A stretch of 64,000 nt of DNA from Epiperipatus broadwayi (lineage: Eukaryota > Onychophora > Udeonychophora > Euonychophora > Peripatidae). Where the stretch lies: the NCBI GenBank assembly GCA_028023455.1, contig JAQFVV010000207.1, positions 714,208 through 778,207 on the forward strand, written 5' to 3'. The translations under genes were made by a program, and so were the position numbers. Shown in pieces: positions 1-10,580 of the stretch. Within the stretch, counting starts at the first letter, position 1; each line of letters opens with the position of its first letter. Below the pieces are notes generated by a model. That model ran no database searches. It was given only the letters and a program-made list of their open reading frames with translations, and was not told where the DNA came from.

Positions 1-579
1 ATATATATAAGTCATTCCCAAATAAATAAAAGATTATAGATTATGTATACGTTCACATAATATTGATTTATTAAAAAGTAGGTTATATAAGTCATAATTG
101 CACACACACTATGATATGCATTTTAAACATATCAAAATTATAAATTGTTAAAGTTATATTGTTTGAATCTATTTACAAATATATTACTGTCATAATATAT
201 TTTGATTTAAAATAAAATTCATTTAGTAAATATTCATTTAGTAAATAGATACAAATATTGCAATTTAAAAAGTAAAATCATTTTCGTTTAATCTAATAAA
301 AGTCATTCCAAATATTTCTTTTAAAATAAATGAGGGACAATAGTTTAATTAGTTAATATTATATAAGTTTATCTAAAAACAGCAGATGTTCACTTAAGGT
401 TTTCTTTAATTAATAAAAGTAATTTTTAATTAAATCTAGTTTGTAATTCGAATGTCGACAGGGAAAGTAACAAAAGAAATTAATTAATGTTGAATTCCTT
501 TAGACATTCGGATGATTACAGCTGATAAGTCCGATATATTTTTGTAATGCTCCAGGGCAGTTCTATTGTTAAATTCTAC

Positions 580-587
580 TATAAAAA
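580..587 (+). promoter_or_regulatory. possible LTR TATA box
   Basis: TATAAAAA followed by GGAGG lies in the 5' LTR and is conserved in the second copy. It is the clearest TATA-type box in this LTR, but there is no transcript evidence and AT-rich DNA gives many such matches. Confidence 0.3.
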
Positions 588-656
588 GGAGGTTTTTCTT
601 TTGTTCTAGAGTTCTTCTAATGTTTCTAAGAGAAATAATTCTGAGGTCTAATGTTT

Positions 657-854
657 CTAACCAAAATTATAGTAGTAATTTGTAAATCTTGACATGACAG
701 AGTAGAGTGTAAGAAGGCTATTTCTTTCTGCAATGGTCATATGCTGCCGTAGACCATCGGAAGTTATCACACAAGAAACCCCGGAACTGCTGCCGCTGCC
801 ATAAATATGAACATTTCCAGATTTCGCTGCTGAATTATAAAACCTGCCGATCAT
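657..854 (-). CDS. antisense ORF in 5' LTR of element A, 65 aa
   Basis: An ATG-started frame of 65 codons runs antisense to the element. The matching frame in the 3' LTR (5873-6070) is also open, with about ten amino-acid changes. The middle is Ser/Gly rich; I recognise no domain. Upstream on the same strand the sequence reads like a splice acceptor (ATTTTCAG followed by GTAGATG). Both copies being open could simply reflect recent duplication of the LTR during insertion. I would not call it a gene without conservation in other copies. Confidence 0.2.
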   Translation of the reverse strand: MIGRFYNSAAKSGNVHIYGSGSSSGVSCVITSDGLRQHMTIAERNSLLTLYSVMSRFTNYYYNFG

Positions 855-2550
855 CTACCTGAAAATGCTTCTCCAGAGGTAACCCTAAATTAACCCAAGA
901 ACTCTTGTGATAACTAACATGCTATAGCTATTTAAAATTGTTTTTCTTATATTTCACATAACTTCATTATGTATTTATTTAACGCATTTACTCAACATTT
1001 TGCTCTCTATCCTTGGGTTAATATTTTCTATTGATTAAGCTTTCTGTTATTTTATTATGATAATGTGTCAGAATTGTCTTTGACTGAGTGAATTATTCCC
1101 TTTATTGAAAATAAGATGCCGCTATGAAGGCATATTTTAAATTTCTAAATAATTTTCCAATTTTATTATCTTGCAAATCACTCGTTCGATGGCGATTCTT
1201 TTCTTTAATATAATATAATCACATAGTTTAAAATCTACATGTTATTGATTTTAATCTACCATGAGAGTATGTGTGAGGTCAATGATTTAAATGTGTCCCC
1301 AAATGCATGATTGCGTATATAAATCTATACTTACTTTTCAAGCCCGCAAGCATGAATATTCCTATTTTAATTACCGTGTTCTACTTTAATTATAAAGTTC
1401 ATCATTGACGGTGAGAATGTGCAGCCCCTTTTAAATGAATTTTGGGGAATTTGATTGGGCATTTCTCTTAATCCGAGTAAAACCCATTTAGTATGTTTTT
1501 ATATACACTAGTCTCATATTGCTGGTAAATAAATTGTTGTTGAGACCGCTTTGTTTTATTTTTCCAAGGATTCTTTACATGGAAAAGTCCATTCTTTTCG
1601 CTTATTGCAAGTTTCCAGGCAGAGGGTGTCCCAAATGACACCCCTGGGAATTAAACGCAATCGTCACACAGTCGCTAAGTTTTGGCTGTTCATAAAATAC
1701 TTTCCTACAGGTTAGCGGCGAGATGCCCTCCGTAATTATTCCAGATCTTCAATATTGTTTTATTTTATATTTATTTTACAAAGCATCCATGACTTAAACG
1801 TGTCACACCCTCCAACTTTAATAAATTCATTATCAGCAATACTGACCTCCCAATGTAACTCTATTATTATTATTCTCAAATAAATGCCTTGATCACATTC
1901 CCACTTTGTTGCTTAGTAAGCTTTTGTCCATGCTATTCTCGAAATCAATAAATATTTTATAACACTTAATTTCAAATATTTTCTTAAACTTGTATAATTG
2001 CTCAAAGCACCTCGCACATGTTCCTATCTTGTCAAGCACATTATCATAATGCTATTAGCCCAAGGAATAGAATACATCACTTTGTTTTAAAGTCTTTTTG
2101 TCAGTTGTGGGAATATAATGCCAACAATTATTTAATATGCATCCCTGTCTCATATAAGCAGACAGTGGCATTATATATATAATTTATATGAATAAATTTT
2201 GTGAAATTATTTAAAACTAAATTTGATCTCTTATTTTATTTGATTCCTGTCACTGTCTCAGTCTATATATATATTTTCTGCATTTCTTTTGTAAATCCAT
2301 AGACGTTAATTAGCCACTCAAACTTCTTTTAGTATAGAGTCTTTTGTTTCTCCCTGACCACCAGGCACCGGTCAAAGGTAATACTAGTAGTGGCATCAGA
2401 TGTGTTGTCACGTAGATGGCGCTGTGAAATTTGGACTTTAGATTCGAACTTAGTATATCTAGAAGGCAACCCCTCCTAGAATGTTCAGTTTCGTGTCTGG
2501 GGATTGAATTCTGCAGTGTGTTAGCAAGATAGACGATTCTGACTGTTACA

Positions 2551-3934
2551 TAATAAAATTTTTTCCAGGTCCATGGCTTGCCCAAACATGGAGCCTCGAA
2601 TATTTAAACACCCACATCCCTGTAGATCTTAATTATTTAAAACACCCACATCCCTGTAGCTTAATGTTAGCATTTTGTTTCATATTTAATCACTCAAATC
2701 CTTTATATTTTTGATATATATAATATTTTCAAACTCTATATTATCTATTTGCGTGTATATTTCATACATTTTGTTTGACTCAGGCATTCAATTAGTATTC
2801 TATATAATCTAAACTTGTCCAAACTTGCTATAGTGCGATACGAGCCATCTGTATTTATCTGTATTATTGTTTCACTTAAGTCACGCTATATACGCATGGC
2901 GTGAATTACTTAAATATTGTCCCAAGTGAATATTGTGACAATCTATGAATATTTCAAATATTGTATTTTCTATCAAAATAAAGTTTTATCGGCTCAATGC
3001 GCAAGATAGCATAATAGTAATTTTGTACGGTAATGACCTAGCTATGTAATAGGCTATCGTATGGAATTCAAAAAAAAAAATTCAATAATAAATAAAATGT
3101 TGTAATCAATATAAAAAAATGCGAATGTTTTAACGAGTGCCCGTAGTTAAATGGAATACAGTAATTTAAAATTAATTTTGGGAAGCTAAGTCTATGGATC
3201 CTTTTTAACTGGTGGCATGGTGCCCAAGGGTAATTTCATTAAACGGAGTTACTTCTAAAATAAATTTTGTCGCCAGGCTAAATTCTTTTGTATAATTTGT
3301 TTTTTTCCAACGTGTGTAAATTTTTCTTAGACCAAATAATGAGACGTGAATCAGATCAATAATTATGTAAATAAAAATATATATGTATGCTAATCTTAAA
3401 TAAGAGGGAACAAAATAATTATACCCGGATCTAGCGAATGTTAATATATATAAATAAAAATTGCTTGAGTTTAAAAATATATATGTTAGCGAAATATTTT
3501 GACAGATAGAATTTAAAATATTTTTTTATGTACGGGCAGTAGAATATATGTATGTGGCAGCAGATTTAAACAAGAAATTTTTGCAGTAGCAAAAGGGTAG
3601 TAGTCGGGGGTTTTAGTGATAAATGTAAAAGCAGCAATTAGGCCAACAGAACCGAGAGGGAGATAGCCTATTAGCCATTAATAAAACTTGAAGTCAAACT
3701 TAATAATCACAGAGAATCAAACAAGGAAATATAATAATAGTATTTTTTTATTGTATGAGTTTTAGTAAGTTCAACCGTAAAACAGCTTAAAAGTTTTCTT
3801 TATAAGTGCTATATATTGTGTTTTAAAAGTACACCTATTCGTTAAGAAATTTTTTTTAGGATATATTAAATAGTTAGCCGTAAAATAAAAATAAAAGTCA
3901 TTATCATCATCGTTCATGATAATCATCCAAGGCC
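2551..3934 (+). other. untranslated leader of element A
   Basis: No coding frame is visible between the LTR and the gag-like start. A second PBS-like motif, TGGTGCCCAAGGG at 3218-3230, is preceded by ACTGGTGGCA and matches a similar block at 44187-44198 in element B, so it is probably a conserved leader element. The rest is AT-rich with short TA runs and a poly-A near 3070. Confidence 0.5.
2574..2594 (+). other. primer-binding-site-like motif, element A
   Basis: Twenty-three bases after the LTR end lies TGGCTTGCCCAAACATGGAGC. It resembles the primer site complementary to the 3' end of tRNA-Lys (TGGCGCCCAACGTGGGGC) with small insertions and a CG to CA change. Element B has a clearer version at the same offset. 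The motif sits further from the LTR than is usual (normally 0-10 bases), so priming by this site is an inference. Confidence 0.45.
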
Positions 3935-4725
3935 ATGGAAAATACGGATACTAATGAAATCCAATTCCGGAATCTTATAAAGATGTGGGAGCAAAGTGAA
4001 GAAAGAGCAAAATGATGGGAAGAAGAGCAAATCCGCAGGAGAGCTGAGGAATGTAATGAGTTGGCCAAACTCATCCATGAATTGGCACAAGTGAGAGAGG
4101 GACAGAAAGCCCTACGACTTGCATTTGAAAAATGCTGCATGAAGAATGATAAAAGGGTCATTTAGGGTCATTAACAGATGAATCCCTGAACCAGAAATTA
4201 GAGTCCAATGATTCGGCAAATGAAAAAAAATATGTCCAGGACACAGGACATCAAACCCAGCCAACCAATCTTCGTCACATAAAAAATTTTCACGAAGTCC
4301 AAAAATGTCCACAACTGTATTTAGACAAGATATTTCCAGCCAAGAATGTACGGGACTTACGGATTCAAACACAGCTAACCAAGCTTCATCACATAAAAAT
4401 TTTTCACGAAGTCAAAAAATGTCCACAACTGTATTTAGATGAGATATTTCCAGCCAAGAATGTACGAGACCTAGGGCCTCAAACCCAGCTAACCAAGCTT
4501 ACCACCAATATCAAAGTATTTAAAAAACACAAGGAAAATATCCCACCTGATATAGCACAAATATCTCAACTGGATGAAATAAAGGAAATGGCCGAAGTTT
4601 TAACCACTCTGGATTTCAGTCCCTGGGCTAAAGAACCGCCAGACAAGGTAAAGAGGCCTGATAATCAGAAACTGCACTTATTAAAATATAAAGGCAGGTA
4701 TTACCCACCAGACCCAGGATTATAG
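3935..4725 (+). pseudogene. broken gag-like coiled-coil ORF of element A
   Basis: The frame opens at ATG 3935 with a good context and encodes a charged, Glu/Arg-rich helix with coiled-coil character. It has one in-frame TGA at 4013 and ends at TAG 4163. A second frame is open from 4153 to TAG 4725 (190 codons, without an early ATG); it overlaps the end of the first, so a single frameshift near 4150-4163 would account for both pieces. The second part carries a 38-residue tandem repeat, then an acidic stretch, and ends in a PPDPGL tail that resembles the PPDPT tail of element B's product. No zinc knuckle, protease or polymerase motif is visible. Its position after an LTR and leader makes a structural gag-like role the best guess, but no domain is recognised. 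Confidence 0.55.
4251..4500 (+). repeat. 114 bp in-frame tandem repeat inside gag-like ORF
   Basis: Units start at 4251, 4365 and 4479 with a period of exactly 114 bp (38 codons); the third is partial. The units are about 90% identical and keep the reading frame. Each encodes a block with HxIKxFHEV, KCPQLYLD and IFPAKNVRDL. Exact multiples of three and amino-acid conservation suggest duplication while the frame was under selection. Confidence 0.85.
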
Positions 4726-5196
4726 TAGTTTTTTAAAACAACAACAACAAAAAAAATGGACACGTCACAGGATAAATGAGCAAGGAGATAGGATATAACC
4801 AATATTAAACTTGTAAAACGTTAAAAATTTGTTGAAAGAGGAAAATAATAGACAAAATGTTCACTAGATGGTAGATTTCTTAATATGATCCAGGTATATA
4901 ATTCAGTTTCGTTTCTTCATTATATTTTTATCCTGTACATTATGGGTTATCTTGTAAATTTTGTTTATGCAGGCTTCATAGGTGGACACCTGTTGTAACA
5001 TCTTTTTTTTAACAATTTTTTTTTGTTCCATCACTAAAGGAATGTGAAACAGTAAGGTCTGCTTTGCAGATCTTCGTTTCACCTTTTCTCACCTATTTCC
5101 TACCTCATACCTTAGTTTGAACCCCAATCTATCATAGTGTGTCTGCAATACGCTTATATACTGAAAATCCTGCCTAATTTTAAACCACGAGTACAA
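4726..5196 (+). other. 3' untranslated interior of element A
   Basis: No frame is visible. There are poly-A/CAA runs near 4740 and poly-T near 5005. No convincing polypurine tract precedes the 3' LTR; the bases just before it read CCACGAGTACAA. Confidence 0.4.
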
Positions 5197-7767
5197 TGCT
5201 CGTATTATATATATATATATATATAAGTCATTCCCAAATAAATAAAAGATTATAGATTATGTATATGTTCACATAATTTTGATTTATTAAAAAGTAGGTT
5301 ATATAAGTCGTAATTGCGCACACACTATGATATGCATTTTAAACATATCAAAATTATAAATTGTTAAAGTTATTTTGTTTGAATCTATTTACAAATATAT
5401 TACTGTCGTAATATATTTTGATTTAAAATAAAATTCATTTAGTAAATATTCGTTTAGTAAATAGATTCAAATATTGCAATTTAAAAAGTAAAATCATTTT
5501 CGTTTAATCTAATAAAAGTCATTCCAAATATTTCTTTTAAAATAAATGAGGGACAATAGTTTAATTAGTTAATATTATATAAGTTTATCTAAAAACAACA
5601 GATGTGCACTTAAGGTTTTCTTTAATTAATAAAAGTAATTTTTAATTAAATCTAGTTTGTAATTCGAATGTCGACAGGGAAAGTAACAAAAGAAATTAAT
5701 TAATGTTGAATTCCTTTAGACATTCGGATGATTACAGCTGATAAGTCCAATATATTTTTGTAATGCTCCAGGGCAGTTCTATTGTTAAATTCTACTATAA
5801 AAAGGAGGTTTTTCTTTTGTTCTAGAGTTCTTCTAATGTTTCTAAGAGAAATCATTCTGAGGTCTAATGTTTCTAACCAAAATTATAGTAGTAATTTGTA
5901 AATCTTGACATGACAGAGTAGAGTGCAAGAAGGCTATTTCTTTCCCAAATGGTCATATACTGCTGTAGACCATCGGAAGTTATCACACAAGAAACCCCGG
6001 AACTGCTGCTGCTGCCAAAAATATGAACATTTCCAGATTTTGCTGCTGAATTATAAAACCTGCTGAACATCTACCTGAAAATGCTTCTCCAGAGGTAACC
6101 CTAAATTAACCCAAGAGGTTTTGTGATAACTAACATGCGATAGCTATTTTAAATTGTTTTTCTTATATTTCACATAACTTCATTATGTATTTCTTTAACG
6201 TGTTTACTCAACATTTTGCTCTCTATCCTTGGGTTAATATTTTCTATTGATTAAGCTTTCTGTTATTTTATTATGATAATGTGTCAGAATCATCTTTGAC
6301 TGAGTGAATTATTCCCTTTGTTGAAAATAAGACGCCGCTATGAAGGTATATTTTAAATTTCTAAATAATTTTCCAATTTTATTATCTTGCAAATCACTCG
6401 TTCGAGGGCAATTCTTTTCTTTAATATAATATAATCACATAGTTTAAAATCTACATGTTATTGATTTTAATCTACCATGAGAGTATGTGCGAGGTCAATT
6501 ATTTAAATGTGTCCCCAAATGCATGATTGCGTATATAAATCTATACTTACTTTTCAAACCCGCAAGCATGCCTTTTCCTATTTTAATTACCATGTTCTAC
6601 TTTAATTATAAAGTTCATCATTGATGTCAAGAATGTGCGAACCCTTTTAAATGAATTTTGGGGCATTTGATTGGGCATTTCTCTTAATCCGAGTAAAACC
6701 CATTTAGTATGTTTTTATGTACACTAGTCTCGTATTACTGGTAAATGAATTGGTTGTTGAGACCACTTTGTTTTATTTTTCCAATGATTCTTTACACAGC
6801 AAAGTCCATTCTTTTTGCTTATTGCAAGTTTCCAGGCAGAGGGTGTCCCAAATGACACCCCTGGGAATTGAACACAATCGTCACACAGTCGCTAAGTTTC
6901 AGCTGTTCATAAAATACTTTCCTACGGGTTAGCGGCGAGATGCCCTCCATAATTATTCCGGATCTTCAATATTGTTTTATTTTATATTTATTTTACAAAG
7001 CATCTGTGACTTAAACATGTCACACCCTCCAACTTTAATAAATTCATTATCAGCAATACTGACCTCCCAATGTAACTCTATTATTATTATTCTCAAATAA
7101 ATGCCTTGATCACATTCCCACTTTGTTGCTTAGTAAGCTTTTGTCCGTGTTATTCTCGAAATCAATAAATATTTTATAACACTTAATTTCAAATATTTTC
7201 TTAAACTTGTATAATTGCTCAAAGCACCTCACACATGTTCCTATCTCATCAAGCACATTATCGTAATGCTATTAGCCTGAGGAATAGAATACATCACTTT
7301 GTTTTAAAGTCTTTTTGTCAGTTGTGGGAATATAATGCCAACAATTATTTAATATGCATCCCTGTCTCATATAAACAGACAGTGGCATTATATATATAAT
7401 TTATATGAATAAATTTTGTGAAATTATTTAAAACTAAATTTGATCTCTTATTTTATTTGATTCCTATCACTGTCTCGGTCTATATATATATTTTCTGCAT
7501 TTCTTTTGTAAATCCATAGACGTTAATTAGCCACTCAAACTTCTTTTAGTATAGAGTCTTTTGTTTCTCCCTGACCACCAGGCACCGGTCAAAGGTCATA
7601 CTAGTAGTGGCATCAGATGCGTTGTCACGTAGATGGCGCTGTGAAATTTGGACTTTAGATTCGAACTTAGTATATCTAGAAGGCAACCCCTCCTAGAATG
7701 TTCAGTTTCGTAACTAGGGTTTGAATTCTGCAGTGTGTTAGCGAGATAGACGATTCTGACTGTTACA
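5197..7767 (+). repeat. 3' LTR of element A
   Basis: Direct copy of 1-2550 ending in GACTGTTACA at 7767. The start is uncertain because the first copy is cut by the window: alignment certainly begins by 5214, and the first TG upstream is at 5197, giving about 2571 bp. The following bases are ATATTTATAA, unique to this side, so the boundary is sharp. Confidence 0.8.
5873..6070 (-). CDS. antisense ORF in 3' LTR of element A, 65 aa
   Basis: Counterpart of the antisense frame at 657-854 with the same length and ATG start. Substitutions between the two are missense changes scattered along the frame rather than silent ones, which argues against purifying selection after insertion. Function unknown. 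Confidence 0.2.
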   Translation of the reverse strand: MFSRFYNSAAKSGNVHIFGSSSSSGVSCVITSDGLQQYMTIWERNSLLALYSVMSRFTNYYYNFG

Positions 7768-8219
7768 ATATTTATAAATATTTTTATATGCGCATCTTTT
7801 TGTGATGCAGTTATATATGTGACAATGAGCTACCCACACATGTATCTCACTCAGTATAAACTGAGAGTAATTTACTTATACCTGTGAAGTATATTTTGTC
7901 ATAAATTTATTATTCTAAATATTTGGTCAAGTGCTATATTTTGTTCTTTCTGGGGGTGGATTGATATCACACAAAGATATTTCCTCATAGCGCTAAATCA
8001 ACTGTTCATCAGTATATTTATTAATTATTGGCATATGAGCTAGCCACCATAAAATAGAATAATAATTAAAATTGTCATTTTTTAAGTTATAAATAAATTT
8101 CATGTGATTTACCTGTTACCATGTAAATGTCAATCAAATTATTTGTACATCAAGAGGCCAATGGTGATTAATGAAATAATAATACAAGTATTTATGCATA
8201 CTTCTTTAACTTAATAAAT

Positions 8220-8258
<39 letters not shown>

Positions 8259-8530
8259 TAAACTTGCAGAATCATTGTTTCTTTTATTTAAAATCTTAAT
8301 ATTTTAGTTATTAAATCATGCTCACCCTGACTAGGTGATCTCTCACTAATCCTCTCCATATATAATTAATGTGAAAGGTCACGACCTTTAAAGGGATCAA
8401 ACTTATATTTTATACTAAAATATTCTATTATATAATTTCAAATTAGAGTCTTTTTGTGTCTCCGCTTTGCGATGCTGGTGGAGATAAATTATACCAGTAT
8501 CATAAGGATTGTTGTTCATAAGTTGGTAGA
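7768..8530. other. AT-rich unique sequence with (TA)18
   Basis: No gene seen. A perfect TA run lies at 8222-8257. At 8374-8389 there is a perfect 7 bp inverted repeat AAAGGTC-AC-GACCTTT, close to a palindromic nuclear-receptor site (two AGGTCA-type halves), which may be chance. Confidence 0.5.
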
Positions 8531-8628
8531 TCAAAATAGGCAAATAGGGCAGAGTTCTTGAGTTATGTAACTTGCATATGATTGGACTTGAGGTACTTTT
8601 GCCTCAATGGTAGATTTTGTTATATGAA
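8531..8628 (-). CDS. candidate terminal exon of unknown minus-strand gene
   Basis: On the minus strand a good acceptor (CGATTTTGTCAG) precedes 98 bp that are open for 32 codons to a TGA at 8533-8531. The first two bases complete a codon if spliced from the candidate exon at 8839-8981, whose last base is unpaired, so the phases agree. No domain is recognised and base composition is richer in GC than the surroundings. It could instead be part of an ancient repeat island that runs to about 8440, where another frame is also open. There is no transcript or homology evidence. Confidence 0.25.
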
Positions 8629-8838
8629 CTGACAAAATCGATTGATACAATACATAAGCAAATGCAATTTTATTGTTATAGCATCATAATTAGGTCATTA
8701 AATAAATAAATAAATAATAATGGAAAATAAGAGGTGCTGATATGAAAGCAGAACAATCTGAAATGAGATCGTGCTTCCAAATAAAGAAAACAAAATGGCT
8801 AAGAGCCCTTTTCTAGAGCAGTGCTTAAAAAAGTTTAC

Positions 8839-8981
8839 TTAGGCCTGGCATGGTCCCAGGGCTCTCTGGTGCAGCGAATGTGAGAGGCCTGTTATACAAA
8901 AATGGTCTGGGAAAGGTCAACTGTCCATGGAACAGGGCATGAAGATCATCTATGGGTTCGAACTCGTCGCAATCCTTCATA
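8839..8981 (-). CDS. candidate internal exon of unknown minus-strand gene
   Basis: A GC-rich island in AT-rich DNA is open on the minus strand for about 50 codons with an internal ATG at 8980. The translation is acidic at the start (DEFEPIDD) and Pro/Leu-rich later. The acceptor is TGTGCTTCTAG; the donor AA|GTAAAC is weak, and if it is not used the frame stops at TAA 8827-8825. The opposite strand is also open for part of the length and follows an AG, so the strand is not certain. Phase fits the 16-base candidate microexon at 9514-9529 upstream and the exon at 8531-8628 downstream. Confidence 0.35.
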
Positions 8982-9513
8982 CTAGAAGCACATAATAAGT
9001 AATAAAAACTAAGCCATATATCAGCAATGCAGCATAAAACTATGTCTTTAATGACATGAAATGGAATTTACTATTCTAAGACACATGAACCTCACACAAA
9101 TGCTATAATTTAGGCAATTAACACTATGCTATGTAATATATATGGGAAAGATTTACTTCATACAAAATAGATTTTAAAATTTACGCCCATTCCTTCCTTG
9201 CTATTTAAACAACTGAAAGCGCACCCTCACAAATTTTAGAACTTGAGAATAATTAAGTCTCTGGAATATTAAGAGTATCACATTGTAATATGGATAATAT
9301 AAAGAGCAATAACAACAAGACATCACCTTTTCAGAATTGAGTGAGTGACATATAAAATATTTAATAGTGTTAATTTTTCAGTGATTTAAAAGTTATACAT
9401 AAATAATACTCTTTTTGATGCATAAAGAAAATCATGAAACTAGATTAACTTGAAAAACAATCTGCCTAGCATATTAATTAAGAATGTATGTAAAGGGAGG
9501 GGTTTTTACTAAC
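8982..9513. other. AT-rich unique sequence, no gene seen
   Basis: No supported gene, repeat or RNA in this interval; it would be intron if the minus-strand exon chain is real. Confidence 0.4.
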
Positions 9514-9529
9514 CTCGGCCCAAGGAGGT
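9514..9529 (-). CDS. candidate 16-base microexon
   Basis: On the minus strand the run TTTTCCCTATCTACTTAG is a textbook acceptor and is followed 16 bases later by the donor GAG|GTTAGT. The 16 bases are GC-rich and in phase with both the candidate exon at 12910-13029 (ending with one spare base) and that at 8839-8981. Microexons of this size occur in animals, but splice-like pairs also arise by chance; only RNA data can decide. Confidence 0.25.
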
Positions 9530-9951
9530 CTAAGTAGATAGGGAAAATAACTTTATACAATAGACTCACAAGATTGTTTAGATTGGCAACTTAAAATAAT
9601 AAAATACAACATAGTTTAAAATTAAGAAAGGAACCACACCAAAATTAAAAAAATTAGAACATATGACAGACTTTATACATAAAATAAAAATTATTAGTAT
9701 GAGAGCAAATTTACATTAACAGTTACAAAAAAAAAACAATTAATTTAACAATTTAACTAGGAAATTTGGATAGCCAAGGTTGAGATTAGTTTCAGAAAAA
9801 AATAGATGTAAATGTCATAGGCATTTAGATTAATTACCTTGCTATATAAAAAGTCCATTTTGACAGTTTAGCTCCAGCATGGAAAATTAATGGAATTCAA
9901 ATGATTTCCAACGTGGTAGCAAGTTTCCATTAGGCATTTATCTGTTCTTAG

Positions 9952-10020
9952 ATCATACTTTCTATCATTTTTCGGGCATCAGTGAGATGATTATTGGCAG
10001 TGAGGGACTGACCAGCAAAG
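9952..10020 (+). CDS. candidate exon on plus strand, 69 bp
   Basis: A pyrimidine-rich acceptor (TTATCTGTTCTTAG) precedes 69 bp that are open in one frame (22 whole codons plus two leading and one trailing base) and end in the strong donor AAAG|GTGAGA. The island is clearly richer in GC than its surroundings. The minus strand is also open here, so an old repeat is an alternative. No domain recognised. Confidence 0.3.
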
Positions 10021-10580
10021 GTGAGAAAAGATGGTTAGTTTGACTACTCATTCAAAATTTTAAAAAATAAAGTAGCATGGAGTATTTTGGTGACTGCTAA
10101 GATACAAACTAGTTCTCTTTAGGTGGTCAAAAATTAGCCCATTATATTCTGCCCTCAGGTATTTGAGGAATGCTTTTAATATCCTTTTTTTAATTTCATT
10201 CATGATTACAATCTAGTAGGAACTTTTTCATTTCCTTCACCTATTGTTTTGGAGATGCAACCATTAGATAATTTGTCCAAAAATATATTCAAATCTATTT
10301 CCAGATTAGAAATAGATTTGATAAAATGTTAATTGCAAAAGTAGAAATTCTTAATTTGATTTTCTTTTTTACTTTTAGTACGGTTTAATTGGACATTCTT
10401 TCCCAAAATTAGACAATGTAAAACTTCCACCCTTTTAATTATTTTTGGTCAATTAACAGTTGCATACTTTATCTTGGATTTTTAAAAGAAAAAATACAGT
10501 TTTTTAAATAAAGAATTTAAATGAAAAGTTTTAATTTTAAAAACTTCAAAAAAAAATATTCGTAAAATTAATATCGTCCG
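10021..10580. other. AT-rich unique sequence with 13 bp hairpin
   Basis: No gene seen. A perfect 13 bp inverted repeat (TCAAATCTATTTC, 10289-10301, and its complement 10309-10321) with a 7-base loop is the only structure noticed. Confidence 0.4.

Larger units (their letters stand above)
1..2550 (+). repeat. 5' LTR of element A (left edge outside window)
   Basis: This stretch is a near-identical direct copy of 5214-7767. It ends in GACTGTTACA, a CA terminus, at 2550, where the two copies stop matching. The sequence contains a TATA-like box at 580-587, an inverted repeat GGGTGTC/GACACCC near 1622-1641, and the block CTCCCTGACC near 2350 that also occurs in the LTRs of element B. By eye the two copies differ by a few per cent, mostly at CpG positions. 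Confidence 0.85.
1..7767 (+). mobile_element. LTR retroelement A, giant LTRs, 5' end cut by window
   Basis: Two direct repeats of about 2.55 kb (1-2550 and about 5197-7767) flank a 2.65 kb interior. The orientation is set by a primer-site-like motif just after the first repeat and by the plus-strand gag-like frame. The interior holds only a broken coiled-coil frame; no reverse transcriptase, RNase H, integrase or protease motif is visible, so the element would be non-autonomous. The second repeat ends in GACTGTTACA and is followed by ATAT, the same flank seen at element B. The first repeat begins inside an AT run at the window edge, so the 5' target duplication cannot be checked. The length ratio (LTRs longer than the interior) is unusual for an animal element. 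Confidence 0.8.

Noticed and set aside
3907-4372. Antisense ORFs 3907-4161 and 4112-4372
   Set aside because: Shadows of the plus-strand gag-like frame of element A.
8374-8389. Nuclear-receptor response element
   Set aside because: The 7 bp inverted repeat is perfect but only one half-site matches AGGTCA; a single short match in 64 kb is not evidence.
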